From positions 1-47,692 of the forward strand of contig JASJDQ010000002.1 in NCBI GenBank assembly GCA_030065075.1: a DNA stretch of 47,692 nucleotides. Reading direction: 5' to 3'. The position numbers and the translations under genes were made by a program. Origin of the DNA: Paracoccaceae bacterium. Lineage in GTDB: Bacteria > Pseudomonadota > Alphaproteobacteria > Rhodobacterales > Rhodobacteraceae. This document shows positions 1 to 7,997 of the stretch, in pieces. The notes beneath the pieces are model-generated. The model was not told where the DNA came from. It saw only the letters and a program-made list of their open reading frames with translations, and searched no databases. The first letter of the stretch is position 1. Each line of letters starts with the position of its first letter.

Positions 1-23
1 CCTTCCTTGGCGGTGGGCAGTAA
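1..23 (+). CDS. Possible 3' end of an upstream coding region
   Basis: Reading in frame from base 3 gives F-L-G-G-G-Q followed by TAA at 21-23, directly before trpE. The AAGG at 22-25 would overlap this stop and serve as the trpE ribosome binding site, which fits translational coupling. Too short to identify; it may be chance. Confidence 0.25.
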
Positions 24-34
24 GGCGGCATGTG

Positions 35-1546
35 ATGGCATTGGAACCCGCCTTTGAGAGCTTCGCAAAGGGCTTCGATGCAGGGCAGAACCAACTGGTC
101 TACAGCCGTCTGGCGGCTGACCTCGACACGCCCGTTTCGCTGATGCTCAAGCTGACCGGCGCGCAGCAGGATTCCTTCCTGCTGGAGAGCGTCACCGGTG
201 GCGAGGTGCGTGGGCGCTATTCCATCATCGGCATGAAGCCCGACCTGATCTGGCAGTGCCACGGAGAGAAAGCGCGTTTGAACCGTCAGGCGCGCTATGA
301 CCGGGACACCTTCGAAGACGAAGCGGCCGACCCGCTCACCTCGCTCCGGGCGCTGATCGCAGAAAGCCGCGTCGAGTTGCCGGCCGATTTGCCCCAGGCG
401 TCAGCCGGTCTTTTCGGTTACCTTGGCTACGACATGATCCGGCTGGTCGAGCACCTGCCCGATATCAACCCCGACCCACTGGGCCTGCCCGATGCCGTGA
501 TGCTCCGCCCCTCAGTCGTGGTGGTTCTGGACGGCGTCAAAGGCGAGGTCATCGTCGTCTCGCCCGCGTGGGTCTCGACCGGGCTCTCGGCCAAGGCGGC
601 TTATGCGCAAGCCGCTGAACGCGTAATGGACGCGGTCCGGGACCTCGAACGCGCCATTCCCCCTGCGGGCCACGACTTCGGCGACGATGTCGAGGTGGCC
701 AAGCCCGTGTCCAACTTCACGAAGGACGACTACAAGGCCGCCGTCGAAAAGGCGCGCGAGTACATCGCTGCGGGCGACATCTTTCAGGTCGTCCCTTCGC
801 AGCGCTGGCGGCAAGACTTCAAGCAACCGCCCTTCGCGCTTTATCGGGCGTTGCGGCGGACGAACCCCTCGCCCTTCATGTTCCATTTCGATTTCGGCGG
901 CTTTCAGGTCATCGGCGCCTCGCCGGAAATCCTGGTGCGCGTCTTCGACGGTGAAGTCACCGTCCGCCCGATCGCAGGCACCCGCAAACGTGGCGCGACA
1001 CCCGAAGAAGACCGCGCTTTGGAAGCCGACCTTTTGGCGGACGAAAAGGAACTGGCCGAACACCTGATGCTTCTGGACCTCGGCCGCAACGACGTGGGCC
1101 GCGTCGCCAAGATCGGCACCGTTCGTCCGACAGAAGAGTTCGTGATCGAGCACTACAGCCACGTGATGCACATCGTCTCGAATGTCGTAGGCGAGCTCCG
1201 CGAAGACGAAGACGCGCTTTCTGCCCTGCTGGCCGGACTGCCCGCGGGCACAGTTTCGGGCGCACCCAAGGTCCGCGCGATGGAGATCATCGACGAGTTG
1301 GAACCCGAAAAACGTGGCGTCTATGGCGGCGGTGTCGGCTATTTCAGCGCCGGCGGCGACATGGATATGTGCATCGCGCTCCGCACGGCGGTTGTGAAAG
1401 ACCAGGCCCTTTACGTCCAGGCAGGTGGCGGCGTCGTTTGGGACAGCGACCCGGAAGACGAGTGGGAAGAGACGGTGAACAAGGCCCGCGCGCTTCGGAA
1501 GGCGGCCGCCGAAGCGGGTCTCTTCACGAGCGGCGGCAACCGCTAG
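35..1546 (+). CDS. trpE: Anthranilate synthase component I (TrpE)
   Basis: Converts chorismate, with ammonia supplied by the TrpG glutaminase subunit, to anthranilate, the first committed step of tryptophan synthesis; cytoplasmic. The 503-residue length is normal for a stand-alone TrpE. Visible family signatures are the N-terminal LLES motif (residues 49-52), which binds feedback tryptophan, the GDIFQVVPSQRW segment in the chorismate-binding domain, and the C-terminal AGGGVVWDSDPEDEW stretch. I prefer the ATG at 35 over the GTG at 32 because AAGG at 22-25 is better spaced from it. There is no promoter-like space upstream, so it is probably cotranscribed with the preceding gene. No trpG, trpD or trpC follows within this window; the next gene is unrelated. 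Confidence 0.97.
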   Translation: MALEPAFESFAKGFDAGQNQLVYSRLAADLDTPVSLMLKLTGAQQDSFLLESVTGGEVRGRYSIIGMKPDLIWQCHGEKARLNRQARYDRDTFEDEAADPLTSLRALIAESRVELPADLPQASAGLFGYLGYDMIRLVEHLPDINPDPLGLPDAVMLRPSVVVVLDGVKGEVIVVSPAWVSTGLSAKAAYAQAAERVMDAVRDLERAIPPAGHDFGDDVEVAKPVSNFTKDDYKAAVEKAREYIAAGDIFQVVPSQRWRQDFKQPPFALYRALRRTNPSPFMFHFDFGGFQVIGASPEILVRVFDGEVTVRPIAGTRKRGATPEEDRALEADLLADEKELAEHLMLLDLGRNDVGRVAKIGTVRPTEEFVIEHYSHVMHIVSNVVGELREDEDALSALLAGLPAGTVSGAPKVRAMEIIDELEPEKRGVYGGGVGYFSAGGDMDMCIALRTAVVKDQALYVQAGGGVVWDSDPEDEWEETVNKARALRKAAAEAGLFTSGGNR

Positions 1547-1813
1547 GTTGGCAGGGCGGCCGCCTGTTCGTCCGTTGCTCAACCGGCTGGCAGCGCCGGG
1601 CGGAAGTGAAGCATGAAAACCACTGTACAATTTCCAACATTCGCCCGCCAGATTTACCTAAAGTAAACAAGAATGGTAGCAATACCAAAATACACAATTT
1701 TTCAGAGGGTTAACGACAGAATCGTTGCCGCGTTTTGTTGGCCCAGTTAGGCTTTCAGTTGCGCCTGTCTCGGGCGTGGATTTTTGTGCACAAGGAATGA
1801 AGGTGTATTTGGT

Positions 1814-2452
1814 ATGTGGAATAAGACTTTTGGTGCGGCCTTTTTGGCTACCTGCGTTGGCACCGGTGCCAGCGCAATCACGATCACGGAGAACTTCGAT
1901 CCTGCGTCAGGTGTGGGCTCCTACACGGTAACGCTTGACGCAACTGATCCCGGCGGCCTCATTGGCTTTGGCGTTTCGAACCCATCAAGTACGGCCTATG
2001 TCGGGTCGGTGGGAGACACATTCGACTGCGACTCCAGCGGGTCGTATTTTTTCGGCACCGTTTGCTATGGATCGCAAACACTGACGGCGGCAAACTGGGA
2101 TACCGAAGTCGAGGACTTCACCGGTGAGACTTTTGCCGAACTCTTTGGCTCGTTTGCAAGCAACGTGGACGCCGGCGAGACGACGATCAACTGGTACAGC
2201 GCCGTTGACGGCGACATGCAGCCCGGTGACACGTCCTCGAGCGACTTTTTCCTCTTCGGCGCCAACCAAGCCGCATCGGTCGGCTTGGCTCTTTTCAGCG
2301 GCATCAACGGCCTTGCGACCCAAATGGGTATCGCCGTCTCTGGCGGCGGCACGACGGACCCCGGCCCCAATGTGGTCCCGCTTCCCGCATCGGGCGTCTT
2401 GCTGCTTGGCGCCCTTGGCGGCATTGGCCTGATGCGCCGCAAGCGCGCCTAA
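1814..2452 (+). CDS. Secreted VPLPA-CTERM sorting-domain protein
   Basis: A 212-residue exported protein of unknown activity. It has a signal peptide (MWNKTFGAAFLATCVGTGASA), a low-complexity Gly/Ser/Thr/Asp-rich body of the type found in surface adhesins and matrix proteins, and a textbook C-terminal sorting tail: VPLPASGVLLLGALGGIG followed by a basic RRKRA end. VPLPA-CTERM is the Rhodobacterales variant of PEP-CTERM, recognised by an exosortase/archaeosortase-type transpeptidase, so the mature protein is probably processed at the cell envelope. The ATG at 1814 is chosen over an in-frame GTG at 1784 because it starts the signal peptide and is preceded by GAAGG at about 1799. A 267-bp A/T-rich leader separates it from trpE, so it likely has its own promoter. 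No exosortase gene is present in this window. Confidence 0.88.
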   Translation: MWNKTFGAAFLATCVGTGASAITITENFDPASGVGSYTVTLDATDPGGLIGFGVSNPSSTAYVGSVGDTFDCDSSGSYFFGTVCYGSQTLTAANWDTEVEDFTGETFAELFGSFASNVDAGETTINWYSAVDGDMQPGDTSSSDFFLFGANQAASVGLALFSGINGLATQMGIAVSGGGTTDPGPNVVPLPASGVLLLGALGGIGLMRRKRA

Positions 2453-2473
2453 GCCAGCTTTGGAAATAATCAG

Positions 2474-2501
2474 ACGCCCGCCCGTTCGTGTCGGGCGTTT
2501 T
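2474..2501 (+). terminator. Intrinsic terminator after the VPLPA-CTERM gene
   Basis: A perfect 7-bp stem, ACGCCCG (2474-2480) with CGGGCGT (2492-2498), has an 11-nt loop and is followed by TTTTC. It lies 21 bp after the stop codon and 74 bp before allE. Confidence 0.75.
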
Positions 2502-2574
2502 CATTGCAGCAGGCTTGCCATTCGTTCGCGGCTCGCTTACCCCGCTCGGGTCCGAAAGAGATGCGGATAATAAC

Positions 2575-3399
2575 ATGGCTGAGAAAACCTACACAGCACT
2601 CAAGGGTGGCGCACCCGATCCATCGGCGTTGGTCACCGACCGCGCCGTTTTCAAGGAAGCTTACGCCTTCATTCCGCGCCGCGCCGCCAAGGACATCACC
2701 TGCAGCTATTTCCCGCATTGGGAAGCCACGCGCGGCTGGGTGCTGGCGCGCCCGATGACCGGATTTGCCGAAACATTTGCCCAGATCGCGATGGACGTGG
2801 GCCCCGGCGGCGGCTCGGACAGCCCCGAGGAAGACGCCGATGCAGAGGCCGTGCTTTTCGTGATGGAAGGCAGCGCCGTTGTCAGCTTCAACGGCGACAG
2901 CCACCGGCTGACGCCCGGCGGGTACGTTTACCTCCCGCCCGGGCTCCCCTGGTCCTTCCGAAACCACGATGCCGAGCCTGTGCGCTTCCACTGGATCCGC
3001 AAGCGATATGCCCGTGTGGACGGCATCGACACGCCTCCGCCCTTCGTGACGAACGAACAGGACATCTCGCCCGAAGTCATGCCGGAAAGCCGAGGCCTCT
3101 GGAAAACCACGCGCTTCGTCGATCCGTCCGATCTCCGCCACGACATGCACGTCAACATCGTCACTTTTGAAGCCGGAGGCACGATTCCTTTCGCCGAAAC
3201 CCACGTGATGGAACACGGGCTTTACGTGCTCGAAGGCAAGGCGGTCTATCGCCTGAACGATGACTGGGTCGAGGTCGAAGCGGGTGATTTCATGTGGCTC
3301 CGCGCCTTCTGCCCCCAAGCCTGCTACCAAGGCGGGCCCGAGCGCTTCCGCTACCTTCTTTACAAGGATGTAAACCGGCAGATGCCGCTCACGCTCTAA
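2575..3399 (+). CDS. allE: (S)-ureidoglycine aminohydrolase (AllE, bicupin)
   Basis: Releases ammonia from (S)-ureidoglycine to give (S)-ureidoglycolate in the ureide branch of purine degradation. It is a 274-residue bicupin. The first cupin spans roughly residues 60-140 and the catalytic second cupin roughly 185-265. The C-terminal cupin shows a complete metal site: E208, H210 and H214 in PFAETHVMEHG, plus Q248 in FCPQACY, with the same +2, +6 and +40 spacing as the manganese ligands I recall from E. coli AllE. Start at ATG 2575: the longer in-frame extension to 2488 runs through the preceding terminator and is unlikely. The ribosome binding site is weak. It is transcribed toward allA, which encodes the next enzyme in the pathway. 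Confidence 0.93.
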   Translation: MAEKTYTALKGGAPDPSALVTDRAVFKEAYAFIPRRAAKDITCSYFPHWEATRGWVLARPMTGFAETFAQIAMDVGPGGGSDSPEEDADAEAVLFVMEGSAVVSFNGDSHRLTPGGYVYLPPGLPWSFRNHDAEPVRFHWIRKRYARVDGIDTPPPFVTNEQDISPEVMPESRGLWKTTRFVDPSDLRHDMHVNIVTFEAGGTIPFAETHVMEHGLYVLEGKAVYRLNDDWVEVEAGDFMWLRAFCPQACYQGGPERFRYLLYKDVNRQMPLTL

Positions 3400-3460
3400 G
3401 TACGTAGCGCCGCGCTGATCTGCCTTCTCCTCCTCATCCCCCCGCAAGAATGAGATCCTT

Positions 3461-3548
3461 GGGTTCTCTCCATCGACCCACAAGTATCCTGGGGAGGTCT
3501 GGAGGGGTAAAACCCATCCAGCGCCGCGGCGCGTGGAACACGCGGCGC
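3461..3548 (-). repeat. Dispersed intergenic element (copy 1): GC hairpin plus GGATACTT tail, downstream of allA
   Basis: Between convergent allE and allA. Read on the minus strand it begins with a GC-rich hairpin (CGCGTG/CACGCG arms around a 3-nt loop within 3521-3548), then a T-rich step (GGGTTTTA), then CCCCAGGATACTTGTGGG and TCGATGGA. The last block is nearly the same as one at 19061-19087. The hairpin is well placed to end the allA transcript. Confidence 0.55.
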
Positions 3549-3553
3549 AATAC

Positions 3554-4039
3554 CTATGTTTCAATGATCCAAGGCGTCTCGAACCAGTGCTCTTCCAGGT
3601 TGTCCCCCGGCCCGATCCGGTCGACCACGGCAAAAAGGCCCGGTCCCGAAAGTGGCGTCAACACACCGTGCCATACGCCAAGGCGATAATTCACGCCCTC
3701 GGCACCGGACGTCAGAAAGGCTTGCGGGGTTCCGGGCGAGCCGTTCTGATCCGGCGCGACGATGACCAGAAACGGGTCCACACTCATTGGCAGAAAGGCC
3801 TGGCTGCCTTGCGGATGGCGCTCGACCATCTCAAGTTCTAACGGCAATCCACGAAGCTCGGCTTTGAACAGACTGATCCCCGCCTTCCCGTCTGAGAAAT
3901 CAAGCCTGGCGCGGTCATGGTAACGGCCGCAAAGCCCTTGATTGATCAGCTTGTCCGGCGCGCCCGACGCGTCCAGAACATCGCCGAAGGGCCGAAAGGC
4001 CTCCGCCGTCAACGGCGCGATGGAAACCTGTCTGGTCAC
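3554..4039 (-). CDS. allA: Ureidoglycolate lyase (AllA)
   Basis: Splits (S)-ureidoglycolate into glyoxylate and urea, the last step of ureide breakdown; a homodimeric cupin-fold cytoplasmic enzyme. The 161-residue length matches the family. Recognisable segments are the N-terminal LTAEAFRPFGDVL, the central VERHPQGSQAFLPM, and the C-terminal YRLGVWHGVLTPL, all typical of AllA. Its ATG overlaps the stop codon of the upstream puuE-uraD fusion by 4 bp (ATGA at 4036-4039), so the two are translationally coupled in one operon. The neighbouring allE, convergent and only 154 bp away, makes its substrate. Confidence 0.95.
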   Translation of the reverse strand: MTRQVSIAPLTAEAFRPFGDVLDASGAPDKLINQGLCGRYHDRARLDFSDGKAGISLFKAELRGLPLELEMVERHPQGSQAFLPMSVDPFLVIVAPDQNGSPGTPQAFLTSGAEGVNYRLGVWHGVLTPLSGPGLFAVVDRIGPGDNLEEHWFETPWIIET

Positions 4040-5436
4040 AACACATCCCTAAGACGCAACTCGGCGATCCGCACCACCTGCGCGCAAGCCTCGGCGAACT
4101 CGGTATCCCGATCGTGCCGGGCGCGTTCTTTGAAAGCCTGCAGGATGCCTGCCTTTTCATGATCGCGCACCGCGATGATGAATGGAAACCCGAAAGTCTC
4201 GGTGTACTCGCGATTGAGCGCCTCGAATTCGGCGCGCTCATCGTCGTGAAGGGCATCCAACCCCGCGCTCGCTTGTTCGGCGGTCGAGGAAGCCGTCAAC
4301 CTTTTGGCAGCGGCCAGCTTGCCCGCAAGATCGGGGTGCGCCTTCAGAACGCCCAAGCGTTCGTCGTCGCTGGCGCTCCGGAAAACGCGCGCAAGCAAGC
4401 TGTGAACGCCCGTCGCCGTGTCATGGGTTGGCCCGCCTTCCAGATCGTAGGCGCGCTCTGCCACCCAAGGCGAATGCTCGAAAATGCCGCCGAAACGTTC
4501 GACGAAGGTCTCACGAGACATCTCGGAGGGTCGCTCGATCTCCGGCGCAGGATGCGTTGCGGCCCAGTGCTCCGCGATTTGAAGACGCGTGGCGAACCAG
4601 ACGCCATCGTGGCTCGCCATATGATCCAACGCACGTTTCAGCGCGGCAGCGCGCCCCGGGCGCCCGATCAGGCGGCAGTGCAGCCCGATCGACAACATGC
4701 GTCCGCCCTCGGCATAGAGCACATCGAACGTATCCCGCAGATAGCTTTCGAACTGATCACCCGCATTGAACCCCTGCGGCGTGGCAAACCGCATGTCGTT
4801 CGCATCAAGCGTATAGGGCACGATTAACTGATCGCGGTCCCCGAAACGCTGCCAGTATGGCAGATCGTCGGCGTAACTGTCGGCGACATAGGCGAAGCCG
4901 CCCTCCTCGGCGGCAAGCCGCACGGTGTTCATCGAGCATCGCCCGGTGTACCAACCGCGCGGGCGTGCCCCTGTCACATCCGAATGCAGCCGGATCGCCT
5001 CCGCCATCTGGGCACGTTCCTCCGCCTCATCCATGTCCTTGTGTTCGACCCACTTGAGTCCGTGACTGGCGATTTCCCAACCTGCCGCCTGCATCGCGGC
5101 CACCTGCTCGGGCGCCCGCGCCAGTGCCGTCGCGACACCATAGACGGTCACCGGCAGGTCGCTGAGCATCCGGTGCAGCCGCCAGAACCCGGCGCGTGCG
5201 CCGTATTCATAGATGCTTTCCATGTTCCAGTGCCGCTGCCCCAGCCAAGCGGCCGCGCCCACGATTTCCGAGAGGAAAGCTTCCGAAGCCGCATCGCCGT
5301 GCAGGATGTTGTTCTCGCCTCCCTCCTCGTAGTTCAGTACGATCTGAATCGCGATCCGCGCCCCATTCGGCCAGGCGGGATCGGGCGGCGTCGGCCCGTA
5401 GCCGGTCATGTCTCTGGGATATCTGGGCGCATCCAT
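4036..5436 (-). CDS. puuE: Allantoinase PuuE fused to OHCU decarboxylase UraD
   Basis: A 466-residue two-enzyme fusion. Residues about 1-300 are a polysaccharide-deacetylase-like allantoinase of the metal-independent PuuE type (MTGYGPTPPDPAWPNGARIA, VLNYEEGGE, the ASHGLKW and GWYTGRCS segments), converting allantoin to allantoate. Residues about 305-466 are 2-oxo-4-hydroxy-4-carboxy-5-ureidoimidazoline decarboxylase, which makes (S)-allantoin; its hallmark HPDLAGK and the FGFPFI segment are present. The fusion therefore joins two consecutive steps, with the downstream enzyme first. I choose the ATG at 5436 (MDAPRYPRDM), preceded by GGAG about 10 nt upstream; the ORF extends to 5541 without family similarity and overlaps uraH. 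It is divergent from uraH and coupled to allA. Confidence 0.94.
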   Translation of the reverse strand: MDAPRYPRDMTGYGPTPPDPAWPNGARIAIQIVLNYEEGGENNILHGDAASEAFLSEIVGAAAWLGQRHWNMESIYEYGARAGFWRLHRMLSDLPVTVYGVATALARAPEQVAAMQAAGWEIASHGLKWVEHKDMDEAEERAQMAEAIRLHSDVTGARPRGWYTGRCSMNTVRLAAEEGGFAYVADSYADDLPYWQRFGDRDQLIVPYTLDANDMRFATPQGFNAGDQFESYLRDTFDVLYAEGGRMLSIGLHCRLIGRPGRAAALKRALDHMASHDGVWFATRLQIAEHWAATHPAPEIERPSEMSRETFVERFGGIFEHSPWVAERAYDLEGGPTHDTATGVHSLLARVFRSASDDERLGVLKAHPDLAGKLAAAKRLTASSTAEQASAGLDALHDDERAEFEALNREYTETFGFPFIIAVRDHEKAGILQAFKERARHDRDTEFAEACAQVVRIAELRLRDVL

Positions 5437-5519
5437 CTGCCGATTTCTCCAAACGCTTGGTATCGGTGAGCGAATTCCTTTAGAACGACTTTTGTCAAAG
5501 TTTTCAGCGCGAGGGAAGA
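5437..5519. promoter_or_regulatory. Divergent control region between puuE-uraD and uraH
   Basis: This 83-bp gap separates two divergent pathway operons and should hold both promoters. A perfect TTGACA lies on the minus strand at 5498-5493, suited to the puuE side, but I cannot find a good -10 box at the right distance. A short inverted repeat CTTT-TGTC-AAAG covers the same place and could be an operator. Confidence 0.35.
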
Positions 5520-5873
5520 ATGGCCGGTTTTTTGACCACACATGTGCTGGATACGGCGCGGGGCTGCCCAGCGGCGGGCATCAAGATTGCGCTTTATCGG
5601 GTCTCCGGCAACAGCCACCGCAAGATCGCGGAGGCGGTGACGAATGCCGATGGCCGAACGGATGCGCCCATACTTCCGGAAGAAAAGTTCAAGACCGGTG
5701 AGTACGAATTGATCTTCTTCGCTGGCGACTACCTGAAAGACGCAGGCCTCGCGAGGGATAATCTCCTCTTTCTGGATGCCATCCCGATCCGGTTCGGAAT
5801 GGCCGAAGACGATCATTACCACGTGCCGCTTCTGCTATCGCCCTACGGTTATTCGACCTATCGCGGCAGTTAG
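5520..5873 (+). CDS. uraH: 5-hydroxyisourate hydrolase (UraH, transthyretin-like)
   Basis: Hydrolyses 5-hydroxyisourate, the product of urate oxidation, to OHCU, the substrate of the UraD domain encoded divergently next door. The protein has 117 residues, the normal size for this transthyretin-related tetramer. It opens with TTHVLDTARGCPAAG and ends with the diagnostic YRGS tetrapeptide that lines the active site; HYHVPLLLSPYGYSTYRGS is the usual C-terminal block. The ATG at 5520 follows a GAGGG ribosome binding site closely. The next gene (lipoate-ligase-like) starts within a few bases of its stop and is probably cotranscribed. Confidence 0.96.
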   Translation: MAGFLTTHVLDTARGCPAAGIKIALYRVSGNSHRKIAEAVTNADGRTDAPILPEEKFKTGEYELIFFAGDYLKDAGLARDNLLFLDAIPIRFGMAEDDHYHVPLLLSPYGYSTYRGS

Positions 5874-5876
5874 ACC

Positions 5877-6545
5877 TTGGATGCAAAGCCACAAATCGAA
5901 ATGCTGGGCATTGCCGAGGCGCTGGCCTGGGAAACCAGGCTGTTCGAAGAAGCGGCCAAACGTCCCGAAAAGTCCTTTCTGAAATTCTGGACCAGCCCGC
6001 AAAGCCTGGTTTCGCCCAAAAAACTGGGAATTTCGCCCAACTTCGCGAGAGCCGCTGCCCAAATGGCCGATATGGGCTGGCCCGTCCACCTGCGCGCGAC
6101 GGGCGGGGATGTGACGCCACAGGGCCCGGGCATCGTGAACGTGACCCATGTCTACACTTGGGCCAGTGGCGGGACGTTCGATATCGAAGCCGCCTATGGG
6201 CGGCTTTGCGGACCAATTGCAGCGGCCCTTGGCGATGGCGCCAACATCGGCTGGCAACCGGGCGCCTTTTGTGACGGCGCCTATAACGTCCAGTACCGAG
6301 GCCGAAAGTTCGCAGGCACGGCCATGCGCTTCCGACCCTGTCGGCAAGACAAATCGTCTCATACAGTCCTGGCCCATGCGCTGATGCTTTTCGAGCCACC
6401 CGGTTTTGCGGCGATCGCAGCCATCAACCGGTTTCTGTCCGCTCTCGGCGAGCCTCGCATCATCCAAGCCGTTGCCCACACCGGGCTGCCGGATACATTG
6501 ACGCAAGGGACCTTCATGGATCGGCTGCAGGACGCCTTCGCTTAG
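5877..6545 (+). CDS. Lipoate-protein ligase A family protein (LplA/BPL fold), substrate unknown
   Basis: Up to 222 residues with the biotin/lipoyl protein ligase catalytic fold. LRATGGDVTPQGPG corresponds to the family's R-x-[ST]-GG-G lipoyl-AMP loop, and YRGRKFAGTAMRF to the GRKISGSAQR segment that contains the catalytic lysine. It lacks the extra C-terminal domain of full-length E. coli-type LplA. It probably forms an acyl- or lipoyl-adenylate and transfers it to a protein lysine or another acceptor, but the acceptor cannot be told. The start is uncertain: TTG at 5877 (4 bp after uraH) or ATG at 5901; neither has a convincing ribosome binding site. It sits inside the urate-degradation cluster, in the uraH transcription unit, with no obvious biochemical link. 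Confidence 0.75.
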   Translation: MDAKPQIEMLGIAEALAWETRLFEEAAKRPEKSFLKFWTSPQSLVSPKKLGISPNFARAAAQMADMGWPVHLRATGGDVTPQGPGIVNVTHVYTWASGGTFDIEAAYGRLCGPIAAALGDGANIGWQPGAFCDGAYNVQYRGRKFAGTAMRFRPCRQDKSSHTVLAHALMLFEPPGFAAIAAINRFLSALGEPRIIQAVAHTGLPDTLTQGTFMDRLQDAFA

Positions 6546-6554
6546 GCCGCGGCT

Positions 6555-7874
6555 TCAATCGCGCGCTTCGCTCTCCAGCGGCACCATGCGGATGCCGTCG
6601 GGAGTGAACGACAAGTGCAAACCTTCCTTCAGTTCGGGCTGGTAGGCGCGGTTGATCGCCTGCATGATCTGTTCTTCGATGTCCGAGCCATCCTCTGTGG
6701 GAAGATGCGTAATGTGGCTGTCCAGCAAATGGCGGATGATCAGCTTGAGCGATTTGCGCTTTCTGAAAAGTTGCCGATCCAGAAGCTCGCCGATCAAGGT
6801 GATTGGCTCGGTCGCAACCACTTCGTTCAACGTTGCAATGGCTTTTACCGCATTCAAAACCGGGTCCGGGGCCCCGGTGATCAGATCCTCCAGAGCGTCG
6901 TGAAAGAACTCGACATCCATGCACGACAAGGCCGCATCGCCGTCATGATCGAAGGCTTCAAGATAGAACCGCGCGTAAGCCGCCTTGCCAGAGTTATGTC
7001 GCGTGCGTTCCGCCGCACGCGTTGCCTCTTCTTCGAACAAAGGCCAGTTGCCGAACCAGCGCGGCAGGGTGAAGAATGAAAAATGGCGGTGCGGCAAGGG
7101 ATTGCTGATATCCATGTCCGACCAATCCTGATAGGCCTCGCGCGCAATTTCCAACCCGTCGTCGGCTTCCAGTGTGACCATCAACTGGAATTTCACACGG
7201 GCGTAGAACGGTGACCCAAGATCCCGGACATCGAACCTTTCGAGCAGCATGTGCGCGGTCTGGAAGCTTCGCATCAGGTCATCCCACCCCTGCTCGGTGA
7301 CTTCATGGGCCCAACCGCCACCGCGGGCGCACCATCCGCGATCGATGTGCGCCTGCGCCAAAAGCGCGGTCAGATAAGGATTGGCCGGGTTCTTGCGAGA
7401 CGCCGCTTCCAACCGCTGCAGGTTTGGATCGAGGATTTCGTAGTAATGGTCGAAATTGCACATGTTCGGCGCATAGATCGCATCGGACAGGTCGTGGCGA
7501 ATGTAGTCCAGCGCAAGATCCGAAAGCCGAATGTCGGACTGGTCGAGCGCTTCGCGGCTTTTGTCCAGCGTTTCGAGCTGTGCCGCAAGGCCGACCCAAT
7601 CGTCGGTGTCCAGCTTCTCTTTCAGGGACTGTATCAAAGCCTCGAACCGTGCTGTGTCGGTGTCCGAGAACTTTCTGTTCGCCGAGAAATAGTCGGCATT
7701 TGCCGGGATGTTGACCGACACCGCGAAGCTGTCACGCGCAAGGCCGATGGCAAAGCGTGGGGCCACAAGAAAGACGACCGGGAGGATCGCAAGACCGAAC
7801 GTGACGATCGCCGCGTCTTCGATCTTCTTTATCAAGGGCACAGGGGAATCTGAAATCTCGGTCATCCTATCCAT
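6555..7874 (-). CDS. Membrane-anchored protein of unknown function (439 aa)
   Basis: I do not recognise a family. One hydrophobic segment near the N-terminus (about residues 21-43, AAIVTFGLAILPVVFLVAP) would anchor it in the inner membrane, probably with the remaining 390 residues outside the cytoplasm or folded on one face. The rest is helical and rich in aromatic and acidic residues, with a few tandem helix pairs that might be degenerate TPR-like repeats (for example the LEAASRKNPANPYLTALLAQAHIDRG region). No catalytic motif is visible. The start may be ATG 7874 or ATG 7865; GATAGG lies just before the second. It is transcribed convergently to the lipoate-ligase-like gene and divergently from puuD, so it could be expressed with puuD control. 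Confidence 0.7.
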   Translation of the reverse strand: MDRMTEISDSPVPLIKKIEDAAIVTFGLAILPVVFLVAPRFAIGLARDSFAVSVNIPANADYFSANRKFSDTDTARFEALIQSLKEKLDTDDWVGLAAQLETLDKSREALDQSDIRLSDLALDYIRHDLSDAIYAPNMCNFDHYYEILDPNLQRLEAASRKNPANPYLTALLAQAHIDRGWCARGGGWAHEVTEQGWDDLMRSFQTAHMLLERFDVRDLGSPFYARVKFQLMVTLEADDGLEIAREAYQDWSDMDISNPLPHRHFSFFTLPRWFGNWPLFEEEATRAAERTRHNSGKAAYARFYLEAFDHDGDAALSCMDVEFFHDALEDLITGAPDPVLNAVKAIATLNEVVATEPITLIGELLDRQLFRKRKSLKLIIRHLLDSHITHLPTEDGSDIEEQIMQAINRAYQPELKEGLHLSFTPDGIRMVPLESEARD

Positions 7875-7997
7875 CCGTCATGAAATTCAATGCAGACATG
7901 CTGCCGGGGCACGACGGCAGAAATATGGCGTGGTATCGGCCCTGAATGGGCCGAAATCACCTTGAACTTGGGGATGAAGCAGCCTCAGATGCGGGCC

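Noticed and set aside
512-1630. A 372-residue open frame on the minus strand opposite trpE
   Set aside because: It lies fully antisense to a certain gene; long shadow frames are expected at this G+C content and the translation resembles no family.
1653-1667. TTTAC-CTAAA-GTAAA inverted repeat upstream of the VPLPA-CTERM gene
   Set aside because: Partly similar to the TTTACAA sites at 32591-32701 but lacks the CAA part; in an A/T-rich leader it may be chance.
1738-1755. Possible sigma-54 promoter before the VPLPA-CTERM gene (GG and GC doublets)
   Set aside because: The doublets are 9 bp apart instead of 10 and the surrounding bases do not fit the consensus.
2470-3633. A 387-residue minus-strand open frame over allE
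   Set aside because: Antisense shadow; it runs through a terminator and into the allA region, and allE has intact metal ligands.
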